Shown piece after piece: positions 8,895 through 16,717 of a DNA stretch of 38,740 nucleotides. Source of the stretch: an uncultured Bacteroidales bacterium (GTDB lineage Bacteria > Bacteroidota > Bacteroidia > Bacteroidales > Paludibacteraceae); NCBI GenBank assembly GCA_900316125.1, contig ONBO01000011.1, forward strand, positions 1 through 38,740, in the 5' to 3' direction. Position 1 is the first letter of the stretch. Every line of letters begins with the position of its first letter. The notes beneath the pieces are model-generated. The model was given only the letters and a program-made list of their open reading frames with translations. It made no database searches and was not told the origin of the DNA. The translations under genes were made by a program, and so were the position numbers.

Positions 8895-9454
8895 TTTTCA
8901 CCTCCTTTCCTCAGAGCCCTCTTCTCCATGCCCATCATAAAGAGTATGCTGAAAACAGCTGTTCCAAGTATAACCCATACGGGTGATACTCCAGCCCAGC
9001 AGATTAGTATGACAGCTACCACTGGTAGCCAGATATTTCTGAGATTAACACCTGCCACCTTGTACATGTTCACAATAGGTGCGGCTATAAGCGCAACCAC
9101 CGCAGGTCTTATGCCCTTGAACGCCTTGGCAACCAAAGGTGTATCAACAAAGTCTGTAAAGACCATTGCTATGAACAGTATAATAACAAATGAGGGTATT
9201 ACAATACCAAGCAGGGCAAGCAGTGCGCCCCAGAATTTTGCAGTCTTGTAGCCAATAAAGAGAGCTGAGTTTACAGAAATAGGACCTGGCAGTGATTGTA
9301 CCACTGCCAGCATCTCTACAAACTCTTCTTTTGTGAGCCAGCCACGCTTATCCACCACAACATTCTGAATGATGGGAATCATGGCGTATCCGCCCCCAAA
9401 AGTGAAAAGCCCAATCTTAAAGAACTCTGTAAAAATACTAAAGTACATGCTCAC
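8891..9454 (-). CDS. Chromate transporter, short-chain CHR protein (first of pair)
   Basis: A 187-residue polytopic membrane protein and the paired partner of the following CHR gene. The N-terminus has FKIGLFTFGGGYAMIPIIQ, and the signature QSLPGPISVN lies around residue 52. The two proteins are clearly related to each other but have diverged, as expected for antiparallel-topology pairs. The gene opens a minus-strand operon (CHR, CHR, nucleotidyltransferase-like protein). A -7 box reading TAACTTTG lies 16 bases before the start codon. Confidence 0.9.
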   Translation of the reverse strand: MSMYFSIFTEFFKIGLFTFGGGYAMIPIIQNVVVDKRGWLTKEEFVEMLAVVQSLPGPISVNSALFIGYKTAKFWGALLALLGIVIPSFVIILFIAMVFTDFVDTPLVAKAFKGIRPAVVALIAAPIVNMYKVAGVNLRNIWLPVVAVILICWAGVSPVWVILGTAVFSILFMMGMEKRALRKGGEK

Positions 9455-9469
9455 ATCTGATTATCTCTG

Positions 9470-9477
9470 CAAAGTTA
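9470..9477 (-). promoter_or_regulatory. -7 promoter box for the CHR operon
   Basis: The minus strand reads TAACTTTG, matching TAnnTTTG, 15-22 bases before the start codon at 9454. No -33 box is obvious. Confidence 0.5.
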
Positions 9478-9509
9478 CAAAAACTTATTAACACAGCGCA
9501 CCCCATACA

Positions 9510-9541
9510 TTTGCATATTTCACAAAAAAACAGTAGATTTG
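9510..9541 (+). promoter_or_regulatory. Promoter of the mntA-hepT operon
   Basis: TTTG (9510-9513), a 20-base spacer, then TAGATTTG (9534-9541). Both boxes fit the Bacteroidetes consensus. The ATG of the first gene follows 28 bases later. Confidence 0.6.
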
Positions 9542-9569
9542 CAAAAGAATATTAATCATATGTGATGTC

Positions 9570-9875
9570 ATGCCAAGTGTTGAAGTTCAAAAACTAATTC
9601 CTAAAATCAGGGCTTACTTTGCAACACAGCCTGTTGAGAAAGCCTATCTGTTTGGTTCTTGTTCTCGTGGAGAGGAGACACCAGATAGTGATATAGACAT
9701 CCTTGTCACACTTGATTATACCAAGCCAATAGGCCTTAAATATTTTGGCATGATATGTGATCTTGAGAAAACACTTGGTAGAAAAGTTGATTTAGTTTCT
9801 GATGATGGGCTACTTCCTTTTGCACGCCCATACGTTGAAAAAGATAAAATCCTATTATATGAGAGAAGCCATTAG
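9570..9875 (+). CDS. mntA: MntA-type antitoxin, minimal nucleotidyltransferase (MNT)
   Basis: A 101-residue minimal nucleotidyltransferase. It has the GSx10DxD motif in full (G29, S30, D41, D43) with a third acidic residue at D74 (RKVDLV), so the active site looks intact. In characterised type VII toxin-antitoxin pairs, MntA uses ATP to AMPylate a tyrosine of the HEPN toxin and so blocks it. The downstream gene overlaps it by 17 bases and encodes exactly such a HEPN protein. An own promoter precedes it. The length is typical of the family. Function is assigned from the family and its partner. Confidence 0.92.
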   Translation: MPSVEVQKLIPKIRAYFATQPVEKAYLFGSCSRGEETPDSDIDILVTLDYTKPIGLKYFGMICDLEKTLGRKVDLVSDDGLLPFARPYVEKDKILLYERSH

Positions 9876-10215
9876 AGATGCTGGTCGTTTAATTCACATG
9901 CTTGAGCACATTGACAGAGCCAACCAATTTTTAGACGGAAAAACACTGGCAGATCTGGAAAACGATGCCCTGCTTCGTTATGCCGTGGTTAAATGCATTG
10001 AGATAATTGGTGAAGCCGCCTATAAACTCACGCTGGAATTCAAAGACACACATCCACAGACTCCATGGCAAATGATCGTTAAAATGCGCCATGTGTTAGT
10101 ACATGGCTATTATGCAATTCAGATGCCTATTGTATGGGATATTGTTCAAAATGACTTTCCTGCTCTCCGCCCTCAAATAGAGGAATATATCAAGGAGTTA
10201 GAGGAAGGAAGTTAA
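9859..10215 (+). CDS. hepT: HepT-type HEPN ribonuclease toxin (DUF86)
   Basis: A 118-residue, all-helical HEPN-domain protein, probably an RNase toxin. The catalytic RX4HXY motif is present: R77, H82 and Y84 within KMRHVLVHGYY. Y84 corresponds to the tyrosine AMPylated by MntA in characterised systems. The ATG at 9859 is chosen because MREAIRDAGRLIHMLEHI is the usual N-terminus of the family; an earlier in-frame ATG at 9802 would add 19 unrelated residues inside mntA. The 17-base overlap with mntA implies coupled translation. The toxin looks intact and is not a remnant. Confidence 0.92.
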   Translation: MREAIRDAGRLIHMLEHIDRANQFLDGKTLADLENDALLRYAVVKCIEIIGEAAYKLTLEFKDTHPQTPWQMIVKMRHVLVHGYYAIQMPIVWDIVQNDFPALRPQIEEYIKELEEGS

Positions 10216-10288
10216 AAAGTGATCAAAACTTTATATCATTAAGTCTGTAATATAGTAACAATATGCTATAGCTCGTTTTCAAATCCAT

Positions 10289-10304
10289 ATACGGTTTACC
10301 GTAT
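10289..10304. promoter_or_regulatory. 16-bp palindrome, possible operator
   Basis: ATACGGTTTACCGTAT: perfect 7-base arms around TT. It lies in the 114-base gap between the end of hepT and the convergent remnant reading frames. There is no T-run, so it does not look like a terminator. It could bind a dimeric regulator or mark a recombination site; nothing else supports either. Confidence 0.4.
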
Positions 10305-10329
10305 GCTTACTTTGTAAAGTGGGTATGTA

Positions 10330-10530
10330 TTATTTGTTTTTCTTGCCGTGTCGTTTGGCTTCAAGTAATGGATTCTTATCATATTCCTGTTTCATTATAA
10401 ACAGTTCTGTGCCTTCTTCAACTACAAATTTTCTGTTGTTTCCATAGAAAGACAACAATTTGATTATAAGCGGATTTGTGAATCTATCGCTACTATTGTC
10501 AAAGTCATTCGTATGAATAAACAACTTCAC
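10330..10530 (-). CDS. Small hypothetical protein or gene remnant
   Basis: An open frame of 66 codons from a GTG, ending in TAA. The product (MKLFIHTNDFDNSSDRF...) is lysine- and asparagine-rich, with no motif I recognise. It starts 7 bases after the TGA of the preceding open stretch and is in the same frame as that stretch and as the DUF262 gene further upstream. There is no ATG or ribosome-binding signal to fix the start. It may be a real small gene, or the tail of a decayed larger one. Confidence 0.4.
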   Translation of the reverse strand: MKLFIHTNDFDNSSDRFTNPLIIKLLSFYGNNRKFVVEEGTELFIMKQEYDKNPLLEAKRHGKKNK

Positions 10531-10536
10531 AGATTC

Positions 10537-10749
10537 TCATTCGGCAGGCGAAATCGCTTTTTCACATTCACAATAGCAATTCCACCACGCCTGTGTGGAA
10601 ATGCTTTCAAAACTATGCCCAAATTTTTCCTTGTCAAATGTATAAGATTCCTCACCTTTGAGCGAATTGTTTAATTCATCTATCAGATACCACGCTTTTC
10701 GGAAACCGTCAGAGAAGTTGCCATAGTTGGATTTGAAAGTGTTGATGGT
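10537..10749 (-). pseudogene. Start-less coding remnant after the DUF262 gene
   Basis: Directly after the TGA of the DUF262 gene and in the same frame, 70 codons stay open up to a second TGA (10537-10539). The translation looks like real protein (FSDGFRKAWYLIDELNNSL, later ISTQAWWNCYCECEKAI), but it has no ATG, GTG or TTG start. The DUF262 protein already has a normal C-terminus (MAQKIKDYYNSL), so this is more likely the end of another defence-type gene that lost its beginning than an extension of the nuclease. I do not recognise the family. Confidence 0.5.
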
Positions 10750-12558
10750 TCAAAGAGAGTTATAGTAATCTTTGATTTTTTGTGCCATCATATTTCGTCT
10801 TGAATATAAGAAATCCTCATAGTCTGCTGCTTGCATACCACGAATTTCTTTAGGAATACAATTTGTTTGAAGATTACTTTGCAAAGTATCTATGTCAACA
10901 ATATTTCCATATTTTGCCACCTTTGATTCACATTGGTCAAACACAGTCGAAAAATAATCGTTTGGAGCCTTGTTGCCGATAGCAATATTTGTCGTTGTAT
11001 CAAGATACGTGTAGTTAGCTATTTGATTGTATTTTGACTTTTCTGTAATTCCACTTTTTTGCAAATAGTCCTTTGGAAAGATATGATGAACATCCCCCAT
11101 AGTCGTTATCAAATCACAAACCTTTGTTCCATTCATCAATAAAGAATTATCGCTTGCGTGCACTTGAGAGGCTAAGAATACGTTGAAATATGGACTGTTG
11201 ATGGCTGAAGTTTCTAAATTTTGAACCAATCCAACATTCCAAAAAGCGTCTGATAGATTGGCAGCTTCCAACTCCTCGAAATATGGCAAAAACCCTTTTT
11301 CTTCAATTCGGCGGATGTCGATATCCATCATAGTTTCGGGCGAAGTAATATATCTACTTGTCAAAGTAGTGAATACATACCATTTGGAAATGTAATGCTT
11401 AATTTGAGTCTTGTCAATATCCTTGTTGTTATTTAGAATCAGATATAATGCATACGCAAAATCTAATGTCATTTGTGAGTTTATGAGTTTTGTTGATATA
11501 AAGCCTGCGGATTTTATTGCAAGAATAAAACTTGAAAAAGAAAATTCGTTCATAAACTTATTTACGCCATCAGTAAGTTTGGCAAACGATTCTTCTGCTA
11601 TTTCTTCTTTGTAATCGCGGCTTTCAAAATCACGTCCCCCTAAAAGACTGACCAAATCTTTCATCTTTCCACGACCGAATTTAGCCATAAAAGCCACGCG
11701 AAGTATATCTCCATAATTTGGATCAAAAATATCTTCTTTGTCGTCTTTCAGCCATTTTACATTACCCGCAAATTGCGATTTCATAAACTCTTCATCTTTC
11801 ACCATATCACTATACCAATCTGGTTGAACGGCTAAATGAGAGAAATAGTCAATGGCTTTGCGAAGCATATTTCCTCCATATTTTTCGTTTGCAGCTATTT
11901 TCGACATTGCAAAATCCGATTGATTAAGTTTTGCGCCTTGACTATTGATCCTGATAAAAATTTCTGTTACTTCATCAATTGTCAGTTCCTTATCTAAAGT
12001 TATAACTCCAATTTGACGATTTTTGATTCCAATCAATTCATCCAAAATGTCATGCAATTTATCGGAGTCCATGTCAGGATTCAGTTCGCAATATTTTGAC
12101 ACAAAACTACCTCGCTTGAAATCTGTTCTAAAAATGTCGGCAATGTCAGCTATCCATTTTTTGTCTTTCAAAATAGCGTTATCTTGTACTTTGAATCGTT
12201 CGTCATCATCGGATGATAATGGGTTGAAAGAAATCTTTATACGTTTCTTTTCAAAATCGGCATTCAGAACTTCCATCCCCATTATTGAGGTCATCAATGC
12301 TGTTACGCGTTGCTGTCCATCAATCATAATCTTTTTCCCTTCCGACAAAGTTCCATCTTTGAGTTTCATATTTGGACTTTGCGAAATAATCAAATAACCA
12401 GTAGGATAACCTGTGTAGAGTGAGTCTATCAAATCTCTAACTTGTTTGGGTTTCCACACAAACGGACGTTGTATTTCAGGAATGGCTATTTCGCCAGATT
12501 TGATATAATTCAGGATTTGCTCAATAGCTATATTAGATGCGTTATATTTCTCTGCCAT
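10750..12558 (-). CDS. GmrSD-like restriction protein (DUF262 + HNH/DUF1524)
   Basis: A 602-residue defence nuclease candidate. The N-terminal DUF262 (ParB/GmrS-like, nucleotide-hydrolysing) domain shows IPEIQRPFVW (26-35) and IDGQQRVTAL (79-88). The C-terminal DUF1524 HNH-type nuclease domain has GDVHHIFPKDYL with H491 and H492, followed by NYTYLDTTTNIAIGNKAPNDYF. Relatives include type IV GmrSD enzymes that cut glucosylated or other modified DNA and the SspE effector of phosphorothioate systems. No modification genes are nearby, so a stand-alone modification-dependent enzyme is the likelier reading. The DNA is clearly more AT-rich than in the flanking genes. It neighbours a toxin-antitoxin pair and gene remnants, so the region looks like a defence island. 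Confidence 0.88.
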   Translation of the reverse strand: MAEKYNASNIAIEQILNYIKSGEIAIPEIQRPFVWKPKQVRDLIDSLYTGYPTGYLIISQSPNMKLKDGTLSEGKKIMIDGQQRVTALMTSIMGMEVLNADFEKKRIKISFNPLSSDDDERFKVQDNAILKDKKWIADIADIFRTDFKRGSFVSKYCELNPDMDSDKLHDILDELIGIKNRQIGVITLDKELTIDEVTEIFIRINSQGAKLNQSDFAMSKIAANEKYGGNMLRKAIDYFSHLAVQPDWYSDMVKDEEFMKSQFAGNVKWLKDDKEDIFDPNYGDILRVAFMAKFGRGKMKDLVSLLGGRDFESRDYKEEIAEESFAKLTDGVNKFMNEFSFSSFILAIKSAGFISTKLINSQMTLDFAYALYLILNNNKDIDKTQIKHYISKWYVFTTLTSRYITSPETMMDIDIRRIEEKGFLPYFEELEAANLSDAFWNVGLVQNLETSAINSPYFNVFLASQVHASDNSLLMNGTKVCDLITTMGDVHHIFPKDYLQKSGITEKSKYNQIANYTYLDTTTNIAIGNKAPNDYFSTVFDQCESKVAKYGNIVDIDTLQSNLQTNCIPKEIRGMQAADYEDFLYSRRNMMAQKIKDYYNSL

Positions 12559-12582
12559 AATGTTTTACGTTTTTTTCTTTTT

Positions 12583-12612
12583 CAATCTCTCAATCTCTCA
12601 ATCTCTCAATCC
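12583..12612. repeat. Short tandem repeat of CAATCTCT
   Basis: Three full copies of the 8-base unit CAATCTCT (12583-12606) plus a partial fourth. The array ends 24 bases before the start codon of the DUF262 gene, so it lies in that gene's untranslated leader or promoter. Copy-number slippage could alter expression. Confidence 0.8.
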
Positions 12613-12621
12613 CTTTTCTAA

Positions 12622-12885
12622 TTACTTCACCACAAAAATAACATCAGCCAGACTGCTATATTTTTTGCCCTTGAAAATAAAATTTATCTTTACGGTGTTG
12701 ATTAATCGCCCGTCATCTTCTGCGAATTTACCTTTGGTGTCAATCGGGATGGTATCAGTATCGGAATTTTCGGCAGATATAGTGTCAATGTAATTATCGT
12801 CCAAAGAAGTTTTCTTTGTACTATAACACTTAAAACCGCTCTCGTTGTGAGAGTTAATATATTCCAAATATAGTTCCCATAACAA
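12622..12885 (-). pseudogene. Small ORF, probably a C-terminal gene fragment
   Basis: An open frame of up to 87 codons whose only usable start is TTG; there is no in-frame ATG. The product is acidic and threonine/aspartate-rich (SLDDNYIDTISAENSDTD), then ends VKINFIFKGKKYSSLADVIF. I recognise no family. A TACCTTTG -7 box lies just before it, so transcription is possible, but a TTG-started leaderless gene would be unusual. It sits between purL and the nuclease gene in AT-rich DNA and may be debris of the defence island. Confidence 0.4.
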
Positions 12886-12889
12886 TTGG

Positions 12890-12897
12890 CAAAGGTA
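12890..12897 (-). promoter_or_regulatory. -7 promoter box at the edge of the defence island
   Basis: The minus strand reads TACCTTTG, matching TAnnTTTG. Transcription would begin near 12883 and run through the small ORF into the DUF262 gene; if so, the short CAATCTCT array is inside the transcript. Confidence 0.45.
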
Positions 12898-12923
12898 TGA
12901 TTTTTTTTGGATACGAATGATAA

Positions 12924-15900
12924 CTATTTTCTATCCTCCACCCATTTTCTGGCATTTACAAACGCCTCCATCCACGGGGTTATCTCATCATTGCGGTCTT
13001 CTACGTAATGCGCCCATTGCCAAGGGAATATTGCACGCTCAAGGTGTGGCATCATGGCAAGGTGACGACCGTCTGCAGAGCAGATGCCGGCTACGTCATA
13101 GTCTGAACCGTTAGGGTTGGCAGGGTAGCCGCTATAGGTGTATTTTGCCACAATGTTGTAATCTTTTTCTGGCATTGGGAGTGAGAATCTGCCTTCTCCG
13201 TGCGCCACCCAGATGCCAAGATTGCTGCCTTTGAGCGTTGAGAACATCACAGAGTTGTTCTCTGGTATGTCAACGCCTATGAACTCACTCTCAAATTTAT
13301 GGGAGATGTTATGAAGCATTTTGGCTTTCTTAGGATGTTCTGGGTTCACAAGACCTAGCTCAATCATAAGCTGACAGCCGTTGCAGATGCCAAGGCTCAG
13401 AGTGTCAGGACGTTTGTAGAAGTTTTCAAGCGCAGTGCGAGCCTTCTCATTGTAACGGAATCCGCCTGCCCAGCCCTTTGCACTGCCAAGTACATCGGAG
13501 TTGGAGAATCCGCCGCAGAACACAATCATATTCACATCCTCAAGAGTCTCACGGCCGGTTGCAAGGTCAGTCATGTGAACATCCTTTACATCAAAGCCTG
13601 CAAGGTAGAGTGAGTATGCCATTTCACGCTCGCCGTTTGTTCCTTTCTCACGGATGATGGCAGCCTTGGCCTTGCTATCTCCATGCACTCTTGTAAGTCC
13701 AAACTGGCTCAGTTTGCCAGAGAAACTGTTGCGTATATGAAGTTTAAGTGGCTGATTTTTATAGTTTTGGAAACGCTCAAGCGCACATTGCTCACCGCTT
13801 TGGCGGCGGTCAAGTAGGTATGATGTATGATACCATACATCTCTCATCTCATCAATGTCAAAGGTATATACATCTGAGTCTTTCTTAACAGTAAGAGTGC
13901 GCTCATTTACAGGGTAGCCTATCTTGGCGTATCCAATGCCGGCATCCTTGAGAATCTTCTCCACCTTGTTGCTATCTTTTACTTGTATGCAAACGCCAGG
14001 GTTCTCAGCAAAGAGAATCTTAACAATATCCTTCTCGCCAAGCTGTGAGAAGTCAATCTTAAGACCGCCCTCCTTGTTTGCAAATGTCATCTCAAGCAGG
14101 GTGGTGATTATACCGCCCGCCGATATGTCATGTCCTGCAAGTACAAGACCTTTTTCAATAAGTTTCTGTATGGTCTCAAACGCATCGGCAAAGTACTCCG
14201 GGTTAGTGACCGTTGGCACGTGACTGCCCACAGCCTGCATAGTCTGGTACAGGGTAGAACCTCCGAGTTTCAGGTTGTCAAATGAGAAATCAATATAGTA
14301 AATATCTGTCTTGTTGTCTTTTACAATAACAGGGCTCACGGTTTTCTTAACATCACTCACCTCTGCACCAGCAGAAATAATCACGGTTCCAGGAGCATAT
14401 ACTTTTTCTTTGCCGTATTTCTGTGTCATTGAGAGTGAATCCTTGCCTGTAGGAATGTTCACTCCAAGTGAGCAGGCGAAATTACTACAAGATTCCACGG
14501 CTTTGTAAAGGCGGGCGTCCTCACCTGGGTTCTTGCATGGCCACATCCAGTTTGCTGAGAGAGATACGCTTCTGAGTCCGTCTTTAAGCGGTGCCCAAAC
14601 TATATTCGTAAGGGCTTCTGCAATAGAAAGTACAGAGCCGTTCTCCGGCGATGCAAGAGCCGCTACAGGAGCATGACCTATTGAGGTTGCAATTCCGCTT
14701 GTGCCAGTGTAGTCAAGTGAAACCACGCCAAGGTCATTCAGTGGAAGCTGAATTTCACCAGCGCACTGCTGGCGTGCCACCTTGCCTGTTACAGAGCGGT
14801 CCACCTTGTTAGTGAGCCAGTCTTTGCACGCAACGGCTTCAGTTGTAAGTACGTTCTTAAGGTACTGCTCTATATCCTTCTTAGATGTTTTAGGCTCTGC
14901 AAACTTCTCATTTACAGTGTTGTCTGTTATTATTGTGCGTGGCGGGTTGCCTATCATCATTTCAAGTTTGAGGTTGATAGGCTTCTCTCCGTTAGGTTTC
15001 TCAAATACAAAATCCATATCGCCGGTAGTCTCGCCAACCACATACATTGGGGCGCGCTCACGGTCTGCAATCTTCTTCACAAGGTCAATGTTCTCCTCAT
15101 CTATGAGGATTCCCATACGCTCCTGGCTCTCGTTGCCAATTATCTCTTTATCAGAGAGGGTGGTATCGCCGATAGGGAGCTTGGACATATCTATTTTGCC
15201 GCCAGTGGCCTCCACAAGTTCAGAGAGGCAGTTCAGGTGGCCGCCTGCACCGTGGTCGTGAATTGAAACTATAGGGTTGCTGTCACTCTCCGCCAAGGTG
15301 CGTATTACGTTAGACACACGCTTCTGCATCTCAGGGTTGGCACGCTGTACAGCGTTAAGCTCTATGGCGCCAGCGTATTGGCCTGTGTCAACTGATGACA
15401 CTGCGCCGCCGCCCATACCAATGCGGTAGTTGTCACCGCCCATGACCACAACCTTCTCGCCAACCTTCGGCTCTCCTTTGAGCGCATCGCGTTTTGAAGA
15501 GAAACCAACACCGCCGGCAAGCATTATAACTTTGTCAAAACCGTATATCTTCTCATTCTCTTCATGTTCGTAGGTTAGAAGTGACCCGCAGATAAGCGGC
15601 TGACCAAACTTGTTGCCAAAGTCTGACGCACCGTTAGATGCCTTGATAAGAATCTGCTCCGGGGTCTGGTACAGCCAGTTACGTTCTTTGATGCTCTCCT
15701 CCCAGCTGCGATGTTCATTACGTGGGTATGATGTCATATATACAGCTGTTCCCGCAATAGGCAGCGATGCTTTTCCACCGCCCAAACGGTCACGAATCTC
15801 ACCGCCTGTACCAGTGGCGGCGCCGTTGAACGGCTCCACAGTGGTAGGGAAGTTATGTGTCTCAGCCTTCAGGGAGATGACTGAATCTATCTCCTTAACC

Positions 15901-16598
15901 TCAAAGAAGTCAGGCTTGTCACCGCTCTTTGGCGCAAACTGCTGAATCTTAGGGCCTTCATTAAAGGCTACATTATCCTTATATGCTGAAACAAGGTTGT
16001 TTGGGTTATATTCTGATGTCTTTTTAATCAATTTGAACAGTGAAAGCTCTTTCTCTTTACCGTCAATGATGTATTTGCCGTTGAATATCTTATGGCGGCA
16101 GTGCTCTGAGTTAACCTGTGAGAAGCCGAACACCTCACTGTCTGTAAGCGGGCGGCCAAGTTTCTTTGCCACATCATTCAGGTAGTCTATCTCCTGCTGG
16201 CTCAGTGCAAGGCCCTCTTTTTCATTATATGCAGCAATGTCCTCAATATGAACAATAGGGTCAGGGGTTTTATCCACGCTAAAGATTTTCTGGTCAAGAC
16301 CGCTGTACTTGCGCTGCAGCATTGGGTCAAACTCTTTTACGCTTGCACTTGGCACATACTCCTCTATACGCTTAATGCCCTTGATGCCCATGTTCTGGGT
16401 TATCTCCACTGCGTTTGTGCTCCAAGGGGTTATCATCTCACGGCGCGGGCCGGTAAACTCTCCGCTTACGCTCTGCTCACCTGTTGGCTGCGCTCCGTCA
16501 AAGAGCCATACCAATTTCTCAACATCCTGACTGTTAATTGCTTCTGCTGTCTCCACGGCGTAGTAGCTGCCTGTGGAAGTCTTGAAAAAAGAAATCAT
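12924..16598 (-). CDS. purL: Phosphoribosylformylglycinamidine (FGAM) synthase, large type
   Basis: A single-chain, 1224-residue PurL that catalyses the ATP- and glutamine-dependent conversion of FGAR to FGAM in purine synthesis. Visible are the FGAR-AT linker signature (FSQVNSEHCRHKIF), the AIRS-type ATP region (ETHNFPTTVEPFNGAATGTGGEIRD) and the C-terminal class I glutaminase with nucleophile C1075 (GICNGCQL) and the His-Glu dyad H1185/E1187 (MPHLERAIFPWQW). The start is placed at the ATG at 16598 (MISFFKTSTGSYYAVE), which matches the family N-terminus; an earlier in-frame ATG would add 18 unrelated residues and cover the probable promoter. It is monocistronic, preceded by a terminator. Confidence 0.97.
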   Translation of the reverse strand: MISFFKTSTGSYYAVETAEAINSQDVEKLVWLFDGAQPTGEQSVSGEFTGPRREMITPWSTNAVEITQNMGIKGIKRIEEYVPSASVKEFDPMLQRKYSGLDQKIFSVDKTPDPIVHIEDIAAYNEKEGLALSQQEIDYLNDVAKKLGRPLTDSEVFGFSQVNSEHCRHKIFNGKYIIDGKEKELSLFKLIKKTSEYNPNNLVSAYKDNVAFNEGPKIQQFAPKSGDKPDFFEVKEIDSVISLKAETHNFPTTVEPFNGAATGTGGEIRDRLGGGKASLPIAGTAVYMTSYPRNEHRSWEESIKERNWLYQTPEQILIKASNGASDFGNKFGQPLICGSLLTYEHEENEKIYGFDKVIMLAGGVGFSSKRDALKGEPKVGEKVVVMGGDNYRIGMGGGAVSSVDTGQYAGAIELNAVQRANPEMQKRVSNVIRTLAESDSNPIVSIHDHGAGGHLNCLSELVEATGGKIDMSKLPIGDTTLSDKEIIGNESQERMGILIDEENIDLVKKIADRERAPMYVVGETTGDMDFVFEKPNGEKPINLKLEMMIGNPPRTIITDNTVNEKFAEPKTSKKDIEQYLKNVLTTEAVACKDWLTNKVDRSVTGKVARQQCAGEIQLPLNDLGVVSLDYTGTSGIATSIGHAPVAALASPENGSVLSIAEALTNIVWAPLKDGLRSVSLSANWMWPCKNPGEDARLYKAVESCSNFACSLGVNIPTGKDSLSMTQKYGKEKVYAPGTVIISAGAEVSDVKKTVSPVIVKDNKTDIYYIDFSFDNLKLGGSTLYQTMQAVGSHVPTVTNPEYFADAFETIQKLIEKGLVLAGHDISAGGIITTLLEMTFANKEGGLKIDFSQLGEKDIVKILFAENPGVCIQVKDSNKVEKILKDAGIGYAKIGYPVNERTLTVKKDSDVYTFDIDEMRDVWYHTSYLLDRRQSGEQCALERFQNYKNQPLKLHIRNSFSGKLSQFGLTRVHGDSKAKAAIIREKGTNGEREMAYSLYLAGFDVKDVHMTDLATGRETLEDVNMIVFCGGFSNSDVLGSAKGWAGGFRYNEKARTALENFYKRPDTLSLGICNGCQLMIELGLVNPEHPKKAKMLHNISHKFESEFIGVDIPENNSVMFSTLKGSNLGIWVAHGEGRFSLPMPEKDYNIVAKYTYSGYPANPNGSDYDVAGICSADGRHLAMMPHLERAIFPWQWAHYVEDRNDEITPWMEAFVNARKWVEDRK

Positions 16599-16649
16599 AT
16601 TTGTGCTGTAAAAATTACGCACAAAATTAATGATTTTTGAGGGTATATG

Positions 16650-16657
16650 CAAATTTA
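16650..16657 (-). promoter_or_regulatory. -7 promoter box for purL
   Basis: The minus strand reads TAAATTTG, matching TAnnTTTG, about 52 bases before the purL start. It sits just after the terminator of the upstream gene. No -33 box is clear. No PurR-like operator or purine riboswitch is visible in the short leader. Confidence 0.5.
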
Positions 16658-16665
16658 TATATCTA

Positions 16666-16699
16666 AAAAAGCCGGAACACTGACGTGCCCCGGCTTTTT
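16666..16699. terminator. Terminator after the PorT-like gene
   Basis: AAAAAGCCGG (16666-16675) pairs with CCGGCTTTTT (16690-16699). An inner CAC/GTG helix and TGAC loop lie beyond a small internal loop. It ends the minus-strand barrel gene that stops at 16718 and isolates purL from it. Confidence 0.88.
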
Positions 16700-16717
16700 A
16701 TAGAAAATTGCTATATA

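Noticed and set aside
8784..9251. A 155-codon plus-strand open frame antisense to the CHR genes
   Set aside because: The minus-strand frames carry clear CHR motifs; the antisense product is threonine/alanine-rich without any family features.
8370..9454. The two half-size chromate transporters as a frameshifted single chrA
   Set aside because: The genes overlap as ATGA with separate starts and stops, and each has a complete CHR domain. Paired short CHR proteins are a known family form.
9802..9858. Upstream ATG start for hepT
   Set aside because: It would add 19 residues unrelated to the DUF86 family, lying entirely within mntA; the ATG at 9859 matches the family N-terminus.
10330..10752. TGA recoded as an amino acid in this genome
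   Set aside because: dnaN (25069-25071) and gldFG (23892-23894) end at TGA exactly where their families end, so TGA is a normal stop.
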